The notes under the pieces are model-generated. The model saw only the letters and a list, made by a program, of their open reading frames with translations, was not told where the DNA came from and ran no database searches. 64,000 nucleotides of DNA from Pomphorhynchus laevis (Eukaryota; Acanthocephala; Palaeacanthocephala; Echinorhynchida; Pomphorhynchidae). Below are positions 32,161 through 42,141 of this stretch, one piece after another. The DNA lies in the NCBI GenBank assembly GCA_012934845.2, contig WNNJ02000876.1:62001-126000 (forward strand), in the 5' to 3' direction. Every line of letters starts with the position of its first letter. Position 1 is the first letter of the stretch. Both the position numbers and the translations under genes were made by a program.

Positions 32161-33342
32161 GATAATTTCTGCTTCTTTGTTCCTGTAATAACTATATATT
32201 TCAGAACGTTACATAAAAATGTACTTTTAATTTACTTATAGATTTAATTATTTAAATAATTTTTTAACAAAAATAAACTATTTTTGTTATAAACTATTTA
32301 TAGTTTATTCTATTTAAATAAACTCTTTTTGTTTAGCTAACAAACTATTCATTCCGATGACTTTCTACTTGATCGCATATTTCGAATTATTCTTACAATA
32401 AAATTACAATAGTCAGCTGTTTCCGATGTTATTAGATTAAAAACAATATCAAAAATTTATTTTGATATAATCTTTATTCGAAAGTAAACAAATATTGCAA
32501 AACAAAGTGAGTAAAAGTGAACAAAGCTGTAAATAAATGTAAATAAAGCTTTTAAATATATTTTAAAATATATTTAGCAGCTCGATATTACTTCTCAAAT
32601 GTTATTACCATAACATTAAAAATCATATATTAAAGTTGTATCATAAAAATATTGATATTAAATAATGAATATTAAAATAAATATTTTTATAATTTAATTT
32701 CTCGAGTTAGGCATATTATCTACAATAATTTAATTTTCATTATTACGGAAATAATCAGTACTCTTTAAATGTTTCTTAGTGGGGCCAAACTTCCGTCTCC
32801 AAGTATGGACTCATATCGATGGTTACAGAAATGTCGTTATCAGAGGTATCAGGTAAAGTCAGTTATTACCTGACATTGTATGTTGTTTGTGGTTAAAATG
32901 TTATAACAACAGCTATTCGATATTTACGAATAGCTGTTGTAGTGAAATATACTATCTAATATATACATCAAGGATTGAAATGTCCATATGTACATGGAAC
33001 ATTATTGCCTTAACGAGGTTGTATGCTTACGATTTATGATGGTAAACTAATAAAAAGGTTGAATTATTAAAAATATTGTAAATAATTTTAAATACAATCG
33101 GTGACGAAGTGCACATCAGGCCCGCAAGTGCCTAAATTGATTTGTTCAACATACTTCATATAACACCATATATTTTACAGCTTAAAAATAATTTATAGTT
33201 TTTCATGATTGCAGCGCAGTATGTTAGTCGTTTTGCTGACATTATAATCATTTCATATTATAAAGAGTTTAATATCACACATTTTACTAAATATACGATG
33301 AACACTTAACAAAAAATAGCTGGATTATCAATTCCAAAATAT
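32161..33342. other. AT-rich DNA with one hairpin and a short coding-like scrap
   Basis: A perfect 14-bp inverted repeat with 7-base loop lies at 32906-32940. On the minus strand 32862-32776 reads LTLPDTSDNDISVTIDMSPY to a stop after EVWPH. This faintly resembles the acidic C-terminal stretch of PRDM1 proteins, and it lies on the same strand downstream of the Blimp-1-like finger exon. No splice acceptor fits it, so it stays a suggestion. Confidence 0.35.
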
Positions 33343-33798
33343 CTATCGGTATTTTTCAGTTACTCGGGTGCTGGGTATATATCTTTGCAGATCGCACCTA
33401 ATTTTTCTCGGTGTCCAACTCAAATTTCGTCTGTCCAACATATGCTCACTTCCATTTTGATTGTGCAAGTAGCGGTTATGACAAATAATACATACGTATG
33501 AATCCGTTGAGTAATGTACAACATAGTGTTTTTGAAGATGAGCGTATTGGCTAAACCTCTTTGAGCAATGCGGACAACAGAACGGCTTCTCACCTGTATG
33601 AGTTCGTAGGTGAACCTTCAAATTACTTAACTGGCAAAAGCGTTTCCAGCATTTGATACATTCATATACCAGTCGTCCGTTTTCCCTTCTTAACGGGTAT
33701 GGTCTAACCGAACGAGATTTTTCGTCATGCAAATTAAGAATATTCCGTATTGAAAATTTTAAGTCGTTATGTTGATAATTCACTAAATTTGAATGCAA
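33343..33798 (-). CDS. Blimp-1/PRDM1-like C2H2 zinc-finger exon, possibly a degraded paralogue
   Basis: The frame has 151 codons. [11 protein letters not shown] leads into finger 1 (C47, C50, H63, H67; [18 protein letters not shown]), finger 2 (C75, C78, H91, H95; [14 protein letters not shown]) and half of a third (C103, C106). PRDM1/Blimp-1 repressors have the same order: PYPL, then [10 protein letters not shown], then QLAHLQKHYLVH, then CHKRFSSTSNLKTH. These fingers bind DNA in the nucleus. The third finger lacks its His pair here. A donor-like AATGGAA/GTGAGC follows [11 protein letters not shown], so it may continue in another exon. The true exon start may be a TTTAG acceptor just inside the frame. 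The N-terminal SET-like domain is not in the window. Either a Blimp-1 relative or a partial copy. Confidence 0.65.
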   Translation of the reverse strand: MHSNLVNYQHNDLKFSIRNILNLHDEKSRSVRPYPLRRENGRLVYECIKCWKRFCQLSNLKVHLRTHTGEKPFCCPHCSKRFSQYAHLQKHYVVHYSTDSYVCIICHNRYLHNQNGSEHMLDRRNLSWTPRKIRCDLQRYIPSTRVTEKYR

Positions 33799-34495
33799 TT
33801 AAGTATAAACGAATAATTATAAGCAATTAGTTGAAATCGATTAATTATAAACGTTAATTTAAAAAATATTATGAACAATCTGATAATATATTAATATTAT
33901 ATTATATTATATTAATATAATTAATATAAATTATATATTTATATTATTGACTATTCACTCATTCACTTATTAGTGGAGAAAGTGAAATACAAAAATTTAC
34001 TTAAATATCGAATCATTAGAATAATGATTCGATATTTAATATCATCATTAGAATAAAATTGTACAATTTTATGGTTGTTATTTTTGTTCCTAAACTATTT
34101 TGAATTATTCTTTTTTATTGCGTTTTGTGTACCTTCAAAAGTTGCCGAAATCATGTAAAAACAATTCAAACAACATTGAAAGCAGCTGTTTATCGCTAAT
34201 AATAAGAGCACTGTCCAAAGCAAATGGCGGCGATCGTTTTGAACTTTTTAACTATAAGCATGTACATTTTAAAAAACTGAAAATTTTCTGAAGATGCTAA
34301 CAGAGGTTAGCGAAATATCAATAAATTTTTCCTCATTTATTTGATCCAGCTCCAAAAATTATTTATCAATAATGGATCATTATCAACTATTTAAATAATT
34401 AATATTAGATAAGATTTTATATAATTTATATTAAATTTTAATTTAAAATTCAAATTTAAAATAAAAATCAATTTTAATGAATTGACTAATAAATA
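33799..34495. other. AT-rich DNA with an 18-bp perfect hairpin
   Basis: Bases 34001-34018 and 34022-34039 are exact reverse complements around GAA. Nearby sequence is AT-rich with dispersed ATTATATTA runs. A 63-codon plus-strand frame (34100-34291) has no recognisable motif. Confidence 0.5.
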
Positions 34496-35850
34496 TCAAG
34501 CAATCAAATCAGCTAACTGAGTCTACGTATTTAATATAATTATAAAATAACAAAACATAATAATGGTAAATCAAAATTTAATAATTAATATAATTAATAA
34601 TTGTTTTTATATTTTCTATAATTTAAATCAAGTTAAAATAAAAAATTGAAATTTAAAATAAACGTCATTTTTATGAATTGATTAATAAATAACAGACGTT
34701 GTATCAGAATAAGAATTAGAGGTCATCAGGAGGAACTGCTATGCTATCAGGTTTCTGCTACTATTCATTGACCTACATAGCAGCGGGGCCAAATACGTGT
34801 TAAGGACGTATTTCCTCTGATAAAACTATCTAGTATCTTATTCTAATACAAAGTATATTATTTATTATCCATCCATAAAAATTTGCCACTTAAGAGTTTA
34901 AATTTATTCTTTATATTATTGTGTTGATTTATATATTTTACTATTTTCTGCTTGATGTTATTTTTATAGTAACCTAGTTTAAAATATGTATCTATTAAAT
35001 TATTTAAATGATTTTGAAAAAAGCCAATATCATTACATATTGTTGCAATTCTTAAAATTTCATTATTTAATGTATTATATTTTATATTATATGGTATGCA
35101 TGAATGCTCATGCAAAAATATGTTTCTTGTAAATTTAAATATGTCATCTTTACGATATAAATTTATAGTAGTTTTAGTTAATGTTAATTTAATGTTCATA
35201 TCTAGATATACACCTTCTTAATCATAAATATTGGTTTTGTTGAGAATAAGGCTTTCTGGATAAATTTGTTCACTAATTGAATAAAAATTATTAGAATTAA
35301 ATACACATATATCATAAATGTATCGAAACATATATTTCATATATTTATATTGTTTAGATTTAGTTTTTACACAGTTATGAACAAATTCATATTCTATAAA
35401 GCTTAAAAAACAAGTCAGCTATAATTGGGCTACTATTACCACCCATTGGAACACCTTTTACTTGTCTAAATATAGATGTCCCTACTTTTAAATAATTTTG
35501 ATTTATCAAAATATTTAAGTATTCTATTAATTCAATTTTATCCATATATTTATATTTACTTGATGGTTCAATTTTTGTTTGATAGGCGTTATAATTTTTA
35601 TAACATATATATGTATATCTTTTTCGAATATAAGATTAATATCTACTAAATCTAGATTTGCATAAAGCGTACTAAAATCGTATGTATTTATATTTTGAAA
35701 ATTTTTTCGTTTTGTCTGTTCTAAAAATTCTTTTGTAGAATTAATACTGAAATAGTGTTTTATACCCGTATTAATTTCGATTACCTTGCAATATTTTTTA
35801 AAATGTGCTTTAATTACTTTAAGTATTTTATTCATATAGACAGAAAGTGG
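34495..35850 (-). mobile_element. Penelope-like element copy 1 (reverse transcriptase and tail)
   Basis: In minus-strand order: a frame at 35835-35527 with NINTYDFSTLYANLDLVDIN (the TYDFSTLYTNL block of PLE reverse transcriptases), then VGTSIFRQVKGVPMGGNSSP (about 35,480-35,420), the YIDDI-region equivalent in another frame, then 35199-34858 with NLYRKDDIFKFTRNIF, SCIPYNIKYNT and KLGYYKNNIKQKIVKYINQ. The tail follows, ending in the ACTCAGTTAGCTGATT-type terminus near 34,510. The frame is interrupted at least three times. No endonuclease follows; the tail begins soon after the thumb region. Confidence 0.78.
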
Positions 35851-35929
35851 TTTTTATGTACATTTAAACACACTACATATGTATCAGAAACGATGATACT
35901 TATTAAATATCAGATACTCAAATATCAGA

Positions 35930-37430
35930 CTTTAATATCAGATACTTATTCAATACGATGTATTTGAATAAAGATTAGAAGTCATCAGGAGGAACTGCTA
36001 TGTTATCAGGTTTCGGCCCCTAACCTTCGATATAACATAGTAGCAGGGACAAATACCAACTAATGACTTATTTCCTATGATAAAATTTAATTATATAGTG
36101 TCTTATTCTAATACAAAGTATATTATTTATTATCCATAAAAATTTTCGTTTAAGAGTATAAATTTATTTTTAATAATATTTTTTGATTTATATATTTTAC
36201 GATTTCTGTTTGATTTTATTTTTAATTTTATTTTTAATTTTATTTTTATAGTAACCTTGTTTAAAATATGTATATATTAAACCTGCTATGCTATTAGGTT
36301 TCGGACCCTATTCATCAATCTAGCATGGCAGCGGGCCAAATACATGCTAATGACATATTTTATCTGATGAAATTTGTTATCAAGCATCTATTCATACTAT
36401 AAAGTTAATTATTTATTATCAATCCATAAAAATTTTCCGCTGAGAGTTTAATTCTTTTTAATGATATTTTGTTGATTTGAATATTGTAAATTTTATAATC
36501 TAACTTTTTAACTCAAGAACCCTAATTTATGCTTAATAATATTTGCTGATTTATACATTTTACTATTTTGTTTGATTTCATTTTTATAGTAACTTAGTTT
36601 AAATATGCACATATTAAATTATTTAAATAATTTTGAAGAAAGCCAATATCATTACATATTGTTGCAATTCTTAAAATTTCATTATTTAATGTATTATATT
36701 TTATATTATATGATATGCAAGAAAGTCAATTAAAAAATATTTTAAATTTAAATATGTCATCTTTACGATAATAATAATAATGGTTTTAATTGATGTTAAT
36801 TTAATGTTCATATATAAATATATACCTTTATTATCATTAATATTGGTAATATATTATGTTAATATATTCATATTTTTAAAGCAAAAATATGTTTCTTGTA
36901 AATTTAAATGTCATCTTAATGAATTATATTTCATATTATATGATATGCATGAATGCTCATGCAAAAATATGTTTCTTGTAAATTTAAATATGTCACCTTT
37001 ACAATATAAATTAAAAGTAGTTTTAGTTAATTTTAATTTAATGTTCATATCTAGATATACACCTTCTTTATCATTAATATTGGTTTTGTTAAGAATAAGG
37101 CTTTCTGGATAAATGTGCTCACTAATTGAATAAAAATTATTAGAATTAAATACACATATATCATCAATGTATCAAAACATATTTCATATATTTATATTGT
37201 TTAAATTTAGTTTTTACACAGTTATGAACAAATTCATATTCTATAAAGCTTAAAAACAAGTCAGCTATAATTGGGCTACTATTACCACCCATTGGAACAC
37301 CTTTTACTTGTCTAAATATAGATGTCCCTACTTTTAAATAATTTTGATTTATCAAAATATTTAAGGATTCTATTAATTCAATTTTATCCATATATTTATA
37401 TTTATTTGATGGTTTACTATTTTCTGCTTG
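35930..37430 (-). mobile_element. Penelope-like element copy 2, with doubled tails
   Basis: A minus-strand frame at 37391-37164 holds VGTSIFRQVKGVPMGGNSSP followed by ADLFLSFIEYEFVHNCVKTK. Thumb-region sequence continues, damaged, to about 36,590. Two tail copies follow, at about 36,290-36,420 and 35,940-36,080, each with TATCAGGTTTCGG-like sequence. Two tails in a row mean at least two truncated units. About 100 bases around AAGGCTTTCTGGATAAAT recur at 35.24, 37.09 and 37.71 kb. Confidence 0.7.
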
Positions 37431-37890
37431 ATGCTATTTTTATAGTAACCTAGTTTAAAATATGTATCTATTAAATTATTTAAATGATTTTGAAGAAAGC
37501 CAATATCATTACATATTGTTGCAATTCTTAAAATTTCATTATTTAATGTATTATATTTAATATTATATGGTATGCATAAATGCTCATGTAAAAATATGTT
37601 GTAAATTTAAAAGTGTCATATTTACGATATAAATTAAAAGTAGTTTTAATTGATCTTAATTTAATGTTCATATCTAGATATACACCTTCTTTATCATTAA
37701 TATTGGTTTTGTTAAGAATAAGGCTTTCTGGATAAATGTGCTCACTAATTGAATAAAAATTATTAGAATTAAATACACATATATCATCAATGTATCGAAA
37801 CATATATTTCATATATTTATATTGTTTAAATTTAGTTTTTACACAGTTATGAACAAATTCATATTCTATAAAGCTTAAAAATAAGTTAGT
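37430..37890 (-). mobile_element. Penelope-like element copy 3, head-to-tail with copy 2
   Basis: A minus-strand frame of 89 codons (37812-37543) reads MKYMFRYIDDICVFNSNNFY, then IYPESLILNKTNIND and YLDMNIKLRSIKTTFNLYRK. It includes the catalytic YIDD that copies 1 and 2 have damaged. At 37,413-37,430 the upstream part of copy 2 joins the downstream part of copy 3 directly, the head-to-tail layout known for PLEs. A further scrap of the same region lies at 38,028-38,080. A 10-bp hairpin lies at 37893-37920. Confidence 0.72.
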
Positions 37891-37899
37891 TGTACCTTC

Positions 37900-39120
37900 C
37901 TGCTACTAAACAGGAAGGTAATGATCAAAAAGTGTATTTTAATAATTATTTATATTTAAATTAATAATTATTTATATTAATTATTTATAACTTTTATCTA
38001 ATTGTACACTTAGTTTTTTGAACTAAGAATTAAATATACATATATCATCAATGTATTGAAACATATATTTCATACCTCTATAAAAGGAATAAAGTTGTTA
38101 TTAACTATTGGCCAGACAATTAAATGATGGTTTGAGTAGATGTATAATAGTGCTCAGCGCGTTTATGTTGCGTGGCCTATACTTCTACTCAAATAATTGT
38201 TTGCTAGAATAGCTTTATAGATTTTAATCGCTTAGTGTTTAAATTATTTAAAATTATTTTAATCGCTTGCATTCATTAATTTTCCTTCTCCCATGTGTAA
38301 AAATAAAAAAAATAAATATATTTTATATCAATTTATATTTTATATTAATAATAGTAATTATATTAATAATTTAATCTTACATATAATTTAGGATATGTGG
38401 ATGTAGCTACCGAAGTGTTAAATAGTTAGAGTTTGATCTTAATTGAATACATTTATATATTACTTTTTAAATTGATTACATTCAAAATGAGAATGTGTTA
38501 AAACTATCATCGAGATTAAAATTTAGATAATCTTAGGTAAAGATTTATAACAAGACGAGTAAAACTTTTTAAAAATTAAGATCCGTGGTGGATTTGAGTG
38601 TTTGAAATCTGCTAATAATATTTGTACCGGATAAATATAAATGCTTAACATTTTCAATTGCGATAGTGTCTATTGTTAGTTGTTTTTTATAACAAATTAC
38701 ATTCTTTAATGATTTAATTCATTTATCAACAATTTTAAATTTATAACATGATTTTGAATTCATATTGCAAAATAACTAATTAGCTGGCGGGTATTCTAAT
38801 TATTTCTTCAAACTTCAAGCTGTAAAATTAGTAATTTAAAGAAAGAGTTGACCAAAATTATTTAAATTTCACAAATACCATTGATGGAATTCTTGTCGTG
38901 ACAAGAATTGAGAAGAAGTGAGCCGATATAAAAGATATCGGCTCACTAAATTTATTATTTAATTTTTATAGTTCATTTTACATAGAATTTATCGCTAATA
39001 GCATATTTGTTCTTATTATTTATCTGTAAGTACCAGGTAAGTGAATTTTAAAATTTTGTATTAAATTGCTAGAATTATAGATATCGTTTTGAACTGTAAT
39101 TACCACTAGTACATCACAAA
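37900..39120. other. AT-rich DNA with two neighbouring perfect hairpins
   Basis: Inverted repeats lie at 38888-38909 (10-bp arms, 2-base loop) and 38917-38947 (13-bp arms, 5-base loop, core AGTGAGCCGATAT), only 7 bases apart. No gene is supported. At 39,118-39,150 the distal end of a PLE tail (AGCTAGTTGAGTCTACGTAT) appears. Confidence 0.5.
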
Positions 39121-39289
39121 TCATATCAGCTAGTTGAGTCTACGTATTTTCCACTATACATAAATTTAAGAAAGTAAATATTTTAATATTTAGAATTTCT
39201 CGAACGATACCATTCCGCGTGAATTATGTTAACATTCATTTAAACCCGACGCGAAAGAAAAACAAAAACAATATTAGATACCGATGCAG

Positions 39290-40790
39290 CAAGAAATAAG
39301 ATAAGAGAGAGGGTATGGATAGCCCTATAAGAGGGGGTATGTAAGGAGTAAAGTGGGTGTATATGTGCTTAGGGATAAATCGAGTAATATCCTGGGGAGA
39401 TGGATAGACCGCGTCTCCTGAAGGACTATAACATTTGCATCTCTACCAGATGGCTAAGGGCGGAAGCACCTCCCGAATTCCACTGAAGGATATTCAGTGA
39501 AAAAGGCCCTTGATTACTTCCCATTGCGTAAGTGTTACCGAAGTGGGACGCCCTCCACCTAGTCGCAACTAGAGGCGGAAAGGTCGCCTTTACCGCTTCC
39601 CGTCACGACAAATGGAGTCGCTTGCCCACGGGCGATATCTTCATTTCCCTCGTTAGCCATTGCCCAGATCGAATCCTTCCGAGCAAGCTTCAGAGCGGCT
39701 ATGCTCAGCGCTGACCCGTTTCGTTTCTTAGATTTTGGTGGCTTCTTAATATTGTTGGTCTTCCCAAAAGGAGGAGAACGGAAGGATTCCGATAATTGAC
39801 CCACCAATTTTGAGACCAATTTTTCAAGTTGAATCATTGATGCCTGATGCTGCATTTCAATAAGTTTAAGAATTTCCGTATCCGACATCCTGTCGTCTTT
39901 CTTGTTAGACGAGACAGCTTCCACGAAGCTAGTCGGTTTTGCTGTCACACCCCTGTGTCTCTTTTGGTACGCCTTAAAGATTTTACACTTTTTTGACCAT
40001 GCGGGGTGCTCACCACCGCAGTTTGCGCAAAATGGCTTACTTTCGCACTTCTCAGGATGTATAGCAGTTGTACCACACACGCCGCACTTATGTGGTAAAG
40101 AACATCCAGTGGACCAATGCCCCCACTGATGACAATTGTTGCAGTGAGGGTACGTTAGTGAGTCAATTTCGATATTTGAAAGTCTCAAATTATACCCCAT
40201 AAAAGGATTGCATGTCGAAATCGATAGTTTTAGAGCTTCATCAACCGGGGCATTGCAGAACGCCACGGAAATGAAGAAGCCTTTAATCCCTTTTATTAAG
40301 CGCACGTTAGAGATTTTGTAATCAGTTTCTAGGGCTGATATATCTTCTTGTGAAATGAATGTGGGCATATTATTTATCTTTATTGTTGCCAGGATTGGTT
40401 TGGAAGCAATTATACCTTGTTCCGAATTCTCTTTTTTAAAGTAGTCGACGTACGACATTGCCACATCAGGAGTGCAGAATGAGATTTTATTCTCAGATTC
40501 ATAATATTTAATCGCATTGAACAATATCCTTTTTTTAAATCGATCGGCAAAGCCTCTTATAAAAACATTGAACATGTTCTGCCTTTCCAGAGGCACAAAA
40601 AGTCTGATAATCAACAGTTTGGATAATTTTGGTACCGGGGGGAGTTCACCCTCCAGAATATATTCAAGAGAAGCTAAATCTCCACTTACCTTGTTTATTG
40701 CATTGGCAGGAAAATTAGTTTTTATTGAGTTCTTTGAACGCTCCGACATGTTAAATTTACTCATTTTTTATGTGGTTAAAAGTCAATTGT
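39290..40790 (-). mobile_element. LINE with intact ORF1 and an ORF2 collapsed by deletion
   Basis: Reading leftward from about 40,790 there is a short leader, ORF1 (40764-39559), then the start of ORF2, including TTTTTCACTGAATATCCTTC and the GGAGACGCGGTCTATCC segment that encodes the endonuclease Glu motif. After about 39,370 the sequence jumps to a stretch resembling the RT segment SPILYLAAS and ends near 39,300. Endonuclease and RT cores are missing. Traces of a PLE tail lie on both sides (39,118-39,150 and 40,795-40,830), so the element probably inserted into one. Confidence 0.7.
39559..40764 (-). CDS. LINE ORF1, Gag-like zinc-knuckle protein, 401 residues, intact
   Basis: ORF1 proteins of I/Jockey-group LINEs bind the element RNA. 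The first two-thirds form a conserved fold shared with the neighbouring ORF1 (FNAIKYYESENKISF, SKPILATIKINNMP, VAFCNAPVDEALK, STCNPFMGYNLRL). Then come three Cys/His clusters: YPHCNNCHQWGHWSTGC (CX2CX4HX4C), a CGVCGT cluster, and CANCGGEHPAWSKKCKIF. The C-terminal third is polar and lysine-rich. It has no stop or frameshift over 401 codons, although the rest of the element is gone, which suggests a young insertion or selection in trans. Confidence 0.82.
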   Translation of the reverse strand: MSKFNMSERSKNSIKTNFPANAINKVSGDLASLEYILEGELPPVPKLSKLLIIRLFVPLERQNMFNVFIRGFADRFKKRILFNAIKYYESENKISFCTPDVAMSYVDYFKKENSEQGIIASKPILATIKINNMPTFISQEDISALETDYKISNVRLIKGIKGFFISVAFCNAPVDEALKLSISTCNPFMGYNLRLSNIEIDSLTYPHCNNCHQWGHWSTGCSLPHKCGVCGTTAIHPEKCESKPFCANCGGEHPAWSKKCKIFKAYQKRHRGVTAKPTSFVEAVSSNKKDDRMSDTEILKLIEMQHQASMIQLEKLVSKLVGQLSESFRSPPFGKTNNIKKPPKSKKRNGSALSIAALKLARKDSIWAMANEGNEDIARGQATPFVVTGSGKGDLSASSCD

Positions 40791-40882
40791 TATGAATTGA
40801 CTAATAAATACCATGCGATGTATGTAAATTTACTTGTACATTTACAAGTCACGGTTATTTGTTTGTATAAAAAAACGAAAAT

Positions 40883-41998
40883 ATGTGTAGTGTACAAGTA
40901 ATTTCGGAGCTATCAAACGATAGCAGCAAAAATCATTCAAAAATCAACAATAATCCTACAAAAAAAGACAAATTAAAGGTAAATCTAACTACAGATCCAA
41001 GTAACAAGGTTAATAATTTTTCTATGGTCTCAGGCGATGGGGAGGTGCTTCCCTTTATTCCTAAATTAAAGAATTTGCTGATAATTAAAGTTAAGAAACC
41101 GATTGAAAAACACGATCTCTACAACAAATTTTTGAGATCCTTCACCAAACAGTTTCAGAACAGGGTTCTATTTAACTCTGTTAGGTTACACCCTGCGGAG
41201 GTGAAGATCTCTTTTGTCTCGAATGACCTTGCCGCAAACTACATGGAGTACTTCTCCGCCAATTTAGCTGAATATGGTGAAATTTCATCCAAGCCTATCC
41301 TAGCATCGCTAAAAGTTTCAAATCTTCCCTGTTCAATGGAAGAAGAAGATATACGTTCTTTTATGGCAAAATTCAAGGTCACCAATCTGAGGTCAATCCG
41401 GGGTAAGGACGGGAACCCTATCCCGGTTGGCTTTTGCAATGCTCCCGTAAATATTGCTGAATCCCTGTCTAATTCTACGTCAAATCCCTTTATGGGTTTT
41501 AATATTAAATTCACGATCACAGAGAGGGATGATCTGACCTATCCCCACTGCAGCCGGTGTCACAAATGGGGACACTGGGCCTTCAGCTGCAGTGGGACCC
41601 TTTCGTGTGGGGTCTGTAGCTCCACCAGCTGTCCTTCTCTTACAACTACCGATCGCTGCGAGGCCCCCCTTTCCTGCTCGAATTGCGGGGGGGGGTGCCA
41701 TCCTGCTTGGAGCAGGAAATGCTCTCTATTCAAAGAATATAGACAATTATTCTTGCTGAAACCGCCCAATCCGGCCAAGTCCTTCGCGGTCGCTGCAGCT
41801 CCACGTATGGATGACGCTGACATTCTACGGATTATCGACTTAAAGACTTCGAATGCTCTTCGGCAGATGGAGGAGTTAGTACGCTCTATCCTAACTGTTA
41901 TCGGGACTAATCCTGTGCTTCCTGTTTCCTCGGTTCCGGAGTCGAAAAAGAGAGGGGCTTCAGCCCATGCCGTCCCCCGCTCAAGATTGGGAAGCTAA
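40883..41998 (+). CDS. LINE ORF1, Gag-like zinc-knuckle protein, 371 residues
   Basis: Same protein type as the ORF1 at 39.6-40.8 kb, but by eye only about 45% alike over the conserved part (FNSVRLHPAEVKISF, SKPILASLKVSNLP, VGFCNAPVNIAES, SNPFMGFNIKF). Cys/His clusters are YPHCSRCHKWGHWAFSC, CGVCSSTSC and CSNCGGGCHPAWSRKC. The frame stops at 41998. The relative's C-terminal tail (NRGNEDTAQGQ here, NEGNEDIARGQ there) continues in another frame to about 42,105, so one frameshift shortens this copy near its end. Confidence 0.8.
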   Translation: MCSVQVISELSNDSSKNHSKINNNPTKKDKLKVNLTTDPSNKVNNFSMVSGDGEVLPFIPKLKNLLIIKVKKPIEKHDLYNKFLRSFTKQFQNRVLFNSVRLHPAEVKISFVSNDLAANYMEYFSANLAEYGEISSKPILASLKVSNLPCSMEEEDIRSFMAKFKVTNLRSIRGKDGNPIPVGFCNAPVNIAESLSNSTSNPFMGFNIKFTITERDDLTYPHCSRCHKWGHWAFSCSGTLSCGVCSSTSCPSLTTTDRCEAPLSCSNCGGGCHPAWSRKCSLFKEYRQLFLLKPPNPAKSFAVAAAPRMDDADILRIIDLKTSNALRQMEELVRSILTVIGTNPVLPVSSVPESKKRGASAHAVPRSRLGS

Positions 41999-42141
41999 TC
42001 CAACAGAAGACTAATAGGGGAAATGAAGATACTGCCCAGGGGCAAGTACCTTCCTTGAAGGGGGATAGTGGTGGGAAGGGCAACCTTCCTGCACCTAGCT
42101 TTGTCTAGGTAGGCAATCCCCCATCCAACTAATCCATCACA

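Noticed and set aside
33020-33180. Continuation of the third Blimp-like finger (CACTTGCGGGCC, reading HLRA)
   Set aside because: The acceptor gives the wrong phase and the frame closes at once, so I do not add it to the zinc-finger gene.
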